NCBI GenBank assembly: GCA_002404295.1
Contig: DHJK01000135.1
Location: 11,416-18,556 of the forward strand
Reading direction: 5' to 3'
Length of the DNA: 7,141 nt
From: Legionellales bacterium UBA4722
GTDB lineage: Bacteria; Pseudomonadota; Gammaproteobacteria; DSM-16500
Both the position numbers and the translations under genes were made by a program. Of the stretch, positions 1 to 4,515 are shown in pieces. The first letter of the stretch is position 1; the number at the start of each line of letters is the position of its first letter. The notes under the pieces are model-generated. The model was not told the DNA's origin. It ran no database searches and worked only from the letters and a program-made list of their open reading frames with translations.

Positions 1-10
1 TTCGGCGTCG

Positions 11-33
11 ACCTCTCCCACAAGGGGAGAGGT
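11..33. repeat. Short perfect hairpin downstream of mnmA
   Basis: A perfect 9-bp inverted repeat (ACCTCTCCC at 11-19 and GGGAGAGGT at 25-33) surrounds a 5-base loop. It starts 18 bases past the mnmA stop codon. It could stop mnmA transcription, but no T-run follows the stem on the minus strand (positions 10 to 1), so it is not a textbook intrinsic terminator. Similar CTCTCCC-loop-GGGAGAG palindromes are common dispersed intergenic repeats in proteobacteria, so a small repeat unit is equally possible. Confidence 0.5.
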
Positions 34-51
34 GTCCTAATAAATAGCGCC

Positions 52-1131
52 TTAATTAATAATTCCCCCGCCCAGGCATACTTCTCCGTCATAAAAAACC
101 ACCGACTGCCCAGGTGTCACAGCCCGTTGTGCCTCGGTAAACTCAACCCGATACTGATCTTGACCCATAGAATGAATAATACACGCTTGATCCGCCTGAC
201 GGTAGCGAGTTTTGGCACGAGCTATAAAGGGAAAAGTCTGTGGAGGCTCGTTAATCCAGTGCACTTGGCTAGCATGCAAGGTATGTGTGAAAAGTAGCGG
301 ATTATCTTGCCCTTGCGCCACCACCAACGTATTTTGAGCTAAATTTTTAGCCACCACATACCAAGGTGCCTCAGATGCATCTTTCAACCCACCAATTTTT
401 AACCCCTGACGTTGTCCTAACGTATGGAATATCAAACCGTCATGTTTGCCAATCACTTTCCCATCCGCTGTTATGATATCCCCAGGCTGTGCTGGCAAAT
501 AATCACTCAAAAAAGTTTTAAATTTGCGCTCCCCAATAAAACAAATCCCCGTGCTATCTTTTTTTTCATGATTCTTAAATCCCGCTTTACGAGCGATTTG
601 TCGCACGGTTTCTTTTTTTAAGTCACCGATAGGGAAAATGCTATGCGCTAATTGCGCCTGATCTAATAAATAGAGAAAATAGCTTTGGTCTTTGGCAGGG
701 TCTAGACCCTTCAGTAATTGAAACTGCTCGTCTTGCGGCTGGACGCGCGCGTAATGGCCCGTTGCAATGGAATCAGCCCCGCGCTGCTTGGCGTAGTCTA
801 AAAAAGCCTTAAATTTGATTTCTTTATTGCAAAGAATATCTGGATTGGGTGTGCGCCCTGCGCGGTATTCCTGCAGAAAATGTGAAAACACCCGTTCCCA
901 ATATTCGGTTGAAAAGTTGATTCGATGCAGCTCAATCTGTAATTGATCACAGACAGCCTGTGCATCGGCCATATCAATACTGGCCGGGCAATAGGTATCA
1001 GTATCGTCTTCTTCCCAGTTTTTCATGAATACACCGGTTACCCGATGTCCTTGCTCTTTAAGTAAAAGAGCCGTCACTGAGGAATCAACGCCGCCGGACA
1101 TGCCGACTATGATGTGTTTTGGGGTGGTCAT
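52..1131 (-). CDS. mnmA: tRNA-specific 2-thiouridylase MnmA
   Basis: This cytoplasmic enzyme activates U34 of the Lys, Glu and Gln tRNAs with ATP and installs sulfur from a persulfide relay, giving the s2U34 part of mnm5s2U. The 359-aa product is close to E. coli MnmA (368 aa). The N-terminal PP-loop ATP-pyrophosphatase motif SGGVDSS is at residues 12-18. The motif NPDILCN holds D98 and the first catalytic cysteine C101, and STGICF holds the second, C197; these match E. coli D99, C102 and C199. The motif HTLGQRQGLKIGG (236-248) and the C-terminal beta-barrel region are also present. The ATG at 1131 puts the PP-loop at its usual distance from the N-terminus. No clear Shine-Dalgarno precedes it. 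The gene is divergent from the permease and its 3' end lies near the left edge. It looks intact, and family assignment is secure. Confidence 0.97.
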   Translation of the reverse strand: MTTPKHIIVGMSGGVDSSVTALLLKEQGHRVTGVFMKNWEEDDTDTYCPASIDMADAQAVCDQLQIELHRINFSTEYWERVFSHFLQEYRAGRTPNPDILCNKEIKFKAFLDYAKQRGADSIATGHYARVQPQDEQFQLLKGLDPAKDQSYFLYLLDQAQLAHSIFPIGDLKKETVRQIARKAGFKNHEKKDSTGICFIGERKFKTFLSDYLPAQPGDIITADGKVIGKHDGLIFHTLGQRQGLKIGGLKDASEAPWYVVAKNLAQNTLVVAQGQDNPLLFTHTLHASQVHWINEPPQTFPFIARAKTRYRQADQACIIHSMGQDQYRVEFTEAQRAVTPGQSVVFYDGEVCLGGGIIN

Positions 1132-1162
1132 AGTGTAAATATGCTTAATAAATAGGTTGCAG

Positions 1163-1190
1163 AGTGTAACATAACTTCTGCGAATTTCAC
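1163..1190 (-). promoter_or_regulatory. Candidate mnmA promoter
   Basis: On the minus strand, GTGAAA (1190-1185; 4 of 6 to TTGACA) lies 16 bases upstream of TACACT (1168-1163; 4 of 6 to TATAAT). Transcription would start near 1156, leaving a leader of about 25 bases. The match is modest and rests only on eye-matching to the sigma-70 consensus. Confidence 0.3.
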
Positions 1191-1220
1191 TGCTCTAATC
1201 GTGACCATGGACGTGCCATC

Positions 1221-1350
1221 CAACCTCGTCATTGCGAGCGGGAGCGAAGCAACCTAGTCTTTCGAGAGCTGATTAGAAATAAACATTTAGACTAAAAAGC
1301 AGCGCTGAAAGACTGGGTTGCTTCGCTCCCGCTCGCAATGACGAGGATTG
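1221..1350. repeat. Long palindromic, MITE-like intergenic element
   Basis: Arms at 1224-1263 and 1307-1346 are inverted complements over 40 bp, with one difference (T1255 against G1315) that would still form a G-U pair in RNA. CAA at 1221-1223 pairs with TTG at 1348-1350 across a one-base bulge. The spacer is 43 bases and AT-rich; 1268-1271 and 1300-1303 (GCTG/CAGC) can extend the stem. The core CGTCATTGCGAGCG...GAAGCAA resembles a widespread family of dispersed palindromes in bacterial intergenic regions (from memory). There is no transposase, and I see no convincing target-site duplication, so any mobility would have to be supplied in trans. A transcript of it would fold into a very stable hairpin. 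Confidence 0.85.
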
Positions 1351-1413
1351 AGGCTCACGAATAGGGCGGTTTAAGGAGCTGAACTGTTACACACAAAAGA
1401 CCCAAAATCCTTA

Positions 1414-1442
1414 ATGACATCTGCATTGTGAAGTGATATTAC
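1414..1442 (+). promoter_or_regulatory. Candidate permease promoter
   Basis: ATGACA (1414-1419; 5 of 6 to TTGACA) and TATTAC (1437-1442; 4 of 6 to TATAAT) are 17 bases apart. Transcription would start near 1449, about 35 bases before the chosen ATG at 1484. The in-frame GTG at 1433 would then lie upstream of the transcript start, which supports the later start codon. Confidence 0.4.
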
Positions 1443-1470
1443 TTATCGTTACAAAAAATGAAACATTAAA

Positions 1471-1476
1471 AAGAGA
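1471..1476 (+). promoter_or_regulatory. Ribosome binding site choosing the permease start
   Basis: AAGAGA ends 7 bases before the ATG at 1484 and is the only purine-rich Shine-Dalgarno-like sequence at a sensible distance from any in-frame start. The open frame extends back to a GTG at 1433, which has only weak purine runs upstream. Confidence 0.5.
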
Positions 1477-1483
1477 ACTAGAA

Positions 1484-2689
1484 ATGGATACAAAACTGTT
1501 CGGGGGAATATTGCTCATTGTTGGCACCTCAATTGGGGTAGGTATGTTGGCATTACCTATTGCAATGGCAGGTGGTGGTTTTTTAAGTTCAACCCTATTG
1601 CTATTGGGTTGCTGGGCTGTGATGACATTCAGTGCTTTTTTAATCTTGGAAATTACTTTATGGCTGCCGCCTCGCAGTAATCTTCTTTCGATGGCACGAG
1701 CAACCTTAGGCAGGACAGGCGAGATAGTTGCCTGGATTACTTATCTTTTATTATTATATGCGTTAATGGCAGCTTATATTGTAAGTGGTTCTGCTATTTT
1801 TGATGTACTAGCAAGCCTGTTACACATTCGGTTTTCGCCCACAGTAGATGCGATCTTATTTGTACTGGTATTTGGTTATATAGTTTGTCGCGGTATTAAG
1901 CCAGTCGATTACGTTAATCGTTTTTTGATGCTTGCTAAGTTGGGTTCATTCGCGTTGTTGGTCGTGTTTGCGGCACCTTACATTGATCATCATAACTTAC
2001 TAGGTGGTCATCCTTTAACGTTAGTTTCAGCCATCATGGTGACGCTTGCTTCATTCGGGTTTGCGCCTTTGATTCCCAGTTTGCGTAGCTATTTTGATAG
2101 CGATGTCAGAAAATTAAGATACTGTGTATTAATAGGCAGCCTCATTCCGCTCATTTGTTATATTATCTGGAATTTGGTTATTTTAGGCGCTTTGCCTCGT
2201 GATGGGAATAAAGGCTTGATGCAGATTATGCAATCAGGAGGTTCTGCTTCAGAGCTCGTTCAATCACTCAGTTATTTTTTACAAAATGCGTCGGTCACAG
2301 GTGTTGCGCATGTGTTTACAGTCATTTGTGTACTCACTGCATTTTTAAGCGTATCGCTAGGATTATCTGATTTTCTAGCGGATGGACTAAAAGTAGAAAA
2401 GAAAGGCAAAAGTGGATCTCTGGTTTTTATCTTGACTTTTCTGCCTTCGCTTTTAATAGTATTATTTTACCCAAGCATTTTTATCAAAGCGCTGAGTTAT
2501 GCCGGAATTTTTTGTACCATTTTGATCATACTCATGCCTGCTTTAATGATATGGAAAGGTCGATACAGTAAAAATTTAGCGGTTGGTCATTATCAAGTAA
2601 TGGGTGGTAAAGTTTCAATTGTATTACTTTTTCTAGTTGCAGTTGCTATTCTTGGACTCGGCATTGTAAAAGTTGTTTTAGGGTATTAA
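1484..2689 (+). CDS. Aromatic amino acid permease, TyrP/Mtr (HAAAP) family
   Basis: This is an inner-membrane, probably proton-coupled importer of tyrosine or tryptophan; the exact substrate cannot be read from sequence. The 401-aa protein begins with the family hallmark GTSIGVGMLALP (residues 14-25) inside the first membrane helix. About 11 hydrophobic segments follow, near 6-26, 33-58, 83-108, 120-137, 147-166, 178-197, 211-235, 275-300, 312-332, 336-356 and 376-399, as in TyrP (403 aa, 11 helices). Residues 190-240 (SFGFAPLIPSL then SDVRKLRY) match the TyrP block SFGFHGSIPS...VRKLRW, though the His of FGFH is Ala here. The frame is open to a GTG at 1433, but the ATG at 1484 gives the family's usual N-terminus. 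icd starts 21 bases downstream, so the two may be co-transcribed. A serine or branched-chain transporter is less likely. Confidence 0.88.
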   Translation: MDTKLFGGILLIVGTSIGVGMLALPIAMAGGGFLSSTLLLLGCWAVMTFSAFLILEITLWLPPRSNLLSMARATLGRTGEIVAWITYLLLLYALMAAYIVSGSAIFDVLASLLHIRFSPTVDAILFVLVFGYIVCRGIKPVDYVNRFLMLAKLGSFALLVVFAAPYIDHHNLLGGHPLTLVSAIMVTLASFGFAPLIPSLRSYFDSDVRKLRYCVLIGSLIPLICYIIWNLVILGALPRDGNKGLMQIMQSGGSASELVQSLSYFLQNASVTGVAHVFTVICVLTAFLSVSLGLSDFLADGLKVEKKGKSGSLVFILTFLPSLLIVLFYPSIFIKALSYAGIFCTILIILMPALMIWKGRYSKNLAVGHYQVMGGKVSIVLLFLVAVAILGLGIVKVVLGY

Positions 2690-2695
2690 AAAATT

Positions 2696-2702
2696 AAGGA
2701 GG
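2696..2702 (+). promoter_or_regulatory. Perfect Shine-Dalgarno for the icd GTG start
   Basis: AAGGAGG lies 8 bases upstream of the GTG at 2711, separated from it by a T-rich spacer. It fixes GTG as the icd start; the next in-frame ATG (codon 47) lies beyond the conserved EGDGTG motif. A full anti-SD match may offset the weaker start codon. Confidence 0.85.
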
Positions 2703-2710
2703 GTTTTTTT

Positions 2711-3973
2711 GTGAAGTATCAACATATCAATATTCCAGTAACGGGTGAAAAAATTCAAGTTAATTCTGATCTCACTTTAAACACACCTTTAAAACCCATT
2801 ATTCCTTTTATTGAAGGAGATGGAACCGGTATCGACATTACACCTGTGATGAAAAAAGTAGTCGATGCCGCCGTAGAACACGCTTATCAAGGCAAACGAC
2901 AAATTCAATGGATGGAAGTTTATGCCGGAGAGAAAGCAACAAAAGTGTATGACGCATCTACTTGGCTTCCCAAAGAAACATTAGAGGCTGTGAAAGAATA
3001 TGTTGTCTCAATTAAGGGTCCTTTAACAACACCCGTTGGCGGAGGCATGCGTTCGCTGAATGTCACGCTTCGTCAAGAATTAGATTTATATGTGTGCTTG
3101 CGCCCCGTCCGTTATTTTCAAGGTGTTCCTAGCCCTTTAAAAGAACCTTGGCATACAAACATGGTCATTTTCAGAGAAAACTCAGAAGATATTTATGCGG
3201 GCATTGAGTGGCCTGCAGATAGCAATGAAGCAAAAAAAATCATCCACTTTTTACAAACCGAAATGGGCGTTAAAAAAATTCGTTTTCCAGATCATTGCGG
3301 CATTGGAATTAAACCCGTTTCGCGTGAAGGAACGAGTCGTTTAGTAAGGCGTGCCATTCAATATGCAATTGAAAATCAGCGTGACTCCGTAACCTTGGTA
3401 CACAAAGGCAACATCATGAAATACACAGAAGGTAGTTTTCGTGATTGGGGTTATGCGATTGCGCGTGATGAATTTGGTGCAACATTAATTGATAAAGGTC
3501 CTTGGTGTATTTTCAAAAATCCTAAAACCGGCAAAGACATTGTGATCAAAGATGTCATCGCCGATGCATTTTTACAGCAAATTTTGATTCGCCCTGAAGA
3601 TTACAGTGTGATCGCAACACTGAATTTAAATGGCGATTACATTTCAGATGCATTAGCAGCACAAGTTGGCGGTATTGGTATTGCACCCGGTGCAAACATG
3701 AGTGATAACGTTGCCATGTTTGAAGCAACACATGGTACTGCACCTAAATATGCAGGCCAAGATAAAGTAAATCCAGGTTCATTGATACTTTCTGCTGAAA
3801 TGATGTTGCGTTATATGAGTTGGCCTGAAGCAGCTGATCTAATAATAAAAGGCATGTCAGGGGCTATTTTGGCTAAAACAGTCACTTATGACTTTGCTCG
3901 AATGATGCCGGATGCACAGGAAGTAAGCTGCTCGGCCTTTGGTAAGGCAATTGTTAACCATATGATAAAATGA
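2711..3973 (+). CDS. icd: NADP-dependent isocitrate dehydrogenase
   Basis: This homodimeric TCA-cycle enzyme oxidatively decarboxylates isocitrate to 2-oxoglutarate and makes NADPH. The 420-aa product aligns along its length with E. coli Icd (416 aa) at an offset of two. Substrate residues are S115, N117, R121, R131 and R155; catalytic Y162 and K232; metal ligands D285, D309 and D313. The NADP-specificity set K346, Y347, V353 and R397 matches E. coli K344, Y345, V351 and R395, so NADP rather than NAD use is expected. S115, in the context GGGMRSLNV, is the serine that AceK phosphorylates in enterobacteria; aceK is not in this window. The start is GTG behind a perfect Shine-Dalgarno. I see no clear promoter in the 21-base gap after the permease, so icd is either co-transcribed or uses a promoter inside the permease gene. 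Hairpins at 4025 and 4095 follow. Confidence 0.98.
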   Translation: MKYQHINIPVTGEKIQVNSDLTLNTPLKPIIPFIEGDGTGIDITPVMKKVVDAAVEHAYQGKRQIQWMEVYAGEKATKVYDASTWLPKETLEAVKEYVVSIKGPLTTPVGGGMRSLNVTLRQELDLYVCLRPVRYFQGVPSPLKEPWHTNMVIFRENSEDIYAGIEWPADSNEAKKIIHFLQTEMGVKKIRFPDHCGIGIKPVSREGTSRLVRRAIQYAIENQRDSVTLVHKGNIMKYTEGSFRDWGYAIARDEFGATLIDKGPWCIFKNPKTGKDIVIKDVIADAFLQQILIRPEDYSVIATLNLNGDYISDALAAQVGGIGIAPGANMSDNVAMFEATHGTAPKYAGQDKVNPGSLILSAEMMLRYMSWPEAADLIIKGMSGAILAKTVTYDFARMMPDAQEVSCSAFGKAIVNHMIK

Positions 3974-4024
3974 TTTTTTTTAAGCATTTTGACCTAGCTT
4001 TACGCCTGAAATCATCCATTCTCT

Positions 4025-4064
4025 GCTCAACTTGATCATTATTCGATCATGGTTGAGCGTTTTC
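4025..4064 (+). terminator. First hairpin after icd, probable terminator
   Basis: GCTCAAC (4025-4031) pairs with GTTGAGC (4052-4058). Inside it, TGATC (4033-4037) pairs with GATCA (4045-4049) across a small internal loop, leaving a 7-base loop. A T-rich but interrupted tail (GTTTTCTT) follows. It begins 52 bases past the icd stop. The stem is moderately strong and the tail imperfect, so termination is likely but perhaps leaky. Confidence 0.65.
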
Positions 4065-4094
4065 TTGTATCTTTGTAGTATTGTGTAAATGTTG

Positions 4095-4123
4095 CTATGG
4101 GGATGGCCCCCATAGATTTTTTT
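4095..4123 (+). terminator. Strong intrinsic terminator just upstream of clpS
   Basis: CTATGGGG (4095-4102) pairs with CCCCATAG (4108-4115) in a perfect 8-bp stem with loop ATGGC, followed by one A and seven T (4117-4123). This is a textbook Rho-independent terminator reading rightward. It ends 50 bases before the clpS ATG. It either backs up the first hairpin to insulate clpS from icd, or acts as an attenuator if the clpS promoter lies upstream of it. Confidence 0.85.
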
Positions 4124-4124
4124 C

Positions 4125-4130
4125 TAGAAT
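4125..4130 (+). promoter_or_regulatory. Candidate -10 box for clpS
   Basis: TAGAAT matches TATAAT at 5 of 6 positions and directly follows the T-run of the terminator. The matching -35 position (about 4102-4107, GATGGC) is poor and lies inside the terminator hairpin. If used, transcription would start near 4137. Other AT-rich matches (TATAGA at 4149, TATAAG at 4155) are too close to the start codon. Confidence 0.25.
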
Positions 4131-4139
4131 AAGGAAAAA

Positions 4140-4163
4140 ATGGTAGTTATAGACTATAAGTAA
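4140..4163 (+). CDS. Possible seven-codon leader ORF before clpS
   Basis: ATG at 4140 opens a mini-ORF reading MVVIDYK and ending in TAA at 4161-4163. AAGGA at 4131-4135 lies 4 bases upstream, a reasonable if close Shine-Dalgarno. The stop codon overlaps the clpS ribosome binding site, and clpS begins 10 bases later, which would allow translational coupling. No function can be assigned, and an ORF this short can arise by chance in AT-rich sequence. It would have a leader and ribosome site only if transcription starts upstream of about 4130, not at the start predicted from the TAGAAT box. Confidence 0.25.
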   Translation: MVVIDYK

Positions 4164-4167
4164 GGTG
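4162..4167 (+). promoter_or_regulatory. Ribosome binding site of clpS
   Basis: AAGGTG, within TAAGGTGAGGAG, ends 6 bases before the ATG at 4174. An in-frame GTG at 4165 also opens the frame, but it is part of this Shine-Dalgarno and has no site of its own at a proper distance. The ATG start is therefore preferred and gives the E. coli ClpS length. Confidence 0.7.
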
Positions 4168-4173
4168 AGGAGT

Positions 4174-4494
4174 ATGACAACAGAACCTGCAATTAAAGAA
4201 AGATCAGAGTTGGTAGTGCAGGAAGCAAAGCCGAAACTTAAGGAGCCATCGAAGTACAGAGTCATTATGCATAACGATGACTTTACACCGATGGAATTTG
4301 TAGTGGCAGTGTTGGAGATGTTCTTTAGTATGGAAAGAGCCTTGGCCACCAAAGTGATGTACGAGATTCATATGGCAGGTAAGGCAATATGCGGAGTGTA
4401 TAGTAAGGATGTTGCGGAGACGAAGGCGGATCAGGTCATGGAGTATGCAAGGAGGCACGATCACCCTCTATTATGCAGTATAGAGGTTATCTAA
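4174..4494 (+). CDS. clpS: ClpS, N-degron adaptor of the ClpAP protease
   Basis: This small cytoplasmic adaptor binds proteins with N-terminal Leu, Phe, Tyr or Trp and hands them to ClpA; it also blocks ClpA from taking SsrA-tagged substrates. The 106-aa length equals E. coli ClpS, and key residues fall at the same numbers: N34, D35 and D36 (NDDFTPMEF), T38, P39, gatekeeper M40, and H66. D35, D36 and H66 belong to the pocket for the substrate alpha-amino group and side chain. The motifs GKAICGVYS (69-77), DVAETKA (79-85) and C-terminal HPLLCSIE (97-104) are typical. Residues 1-25 are polar and divergent, as expected for the flexible tail that engages ClpA. clpA starts 21 bases after the stop, so the pair is almost certainly one operon. 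Upstream lie a strong terminator and a possible leader ORF. Confidence 0.97.
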   Translation: MTTEPAIKERSELVVQEAKPKLKEPSKYRVIMHNDDFTPMEFVVAVLEMFFSMERALATKVMYEIHMAGKAICGVYSKDVAETKADQVMEYARRHDHPLLCSIEVI

Positions 4495-4504
4495 CTCGAG
4501 AGTC

Positions 4505-4510
4505 GGAGGT
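4505..4510 (+). promoter_or_regulatory. Ribosome binding site of clpA
   Basis: GGAGGT lies 5 bases before the ATG at 4516, a strong Shine-Dalgarno match within the 21-base clpS-clpA gap. It gives clpA its own initiation signal, so translation need not depend on coupling to clpS. Confidence 0.75.
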
Positions 4511-4515
4511 GCGCC

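Larger units (their letters stand above)
1132..1483. other. Divergent intergenic region between mnmA and the permease
   Basis: These 352 bases separate two divergently transcribed genes. They hold a candidate mnmA promoter on the minus strand (1163-1190), a long MITE-like palindrome (1221-1350), a candidate permease promoter (1414-1442) and the permease ribosome binding site. I see no tRNA, no riboswitch-like structure other than the palindrome, and no convincing ORF. The stretch 1351-1413 shows nothing recognisable. Confidence 0.7.

Noticed and set aside
424..621. 65-codon rightward ORF antisense to mnmA
   Set aside because: It lies wholly inside a well-supported conserved gene, has no ribosome site, and its composition is that of a shadow frame.
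1221..1350. Palindrome as a CRISPR, tRNA or riboswitch
   Set aside because: There is only one pair of inverted arms with no direct repeats, no cloverleaf, and it is not in the leader position of a gene whose ligand it could sense. A MITE-like repeat explains it better.
1433..1483. Upstream GTG start adding 17 residues to the permease
   Set aside because: The ATG at 1484 gives the usual TyrP-like N-terminus and length and has a Shine-Dalgarno-like AAGAGA. The GTG lies within the candidate promoter.
4165..4173. GTG start three codons before the chosen clpS ATG
   Set aside because: The GTG is part of the ribosome binding site and has no site of its own. ATG at 4174 gives the exact E. coli ClpS length and residue numbering.
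4095..4352. 85-codon leftward ORF across the terminator and clpS
   Set aside because: It runs antisense to clpS and through a terminator hairpin, with no family resemblance.
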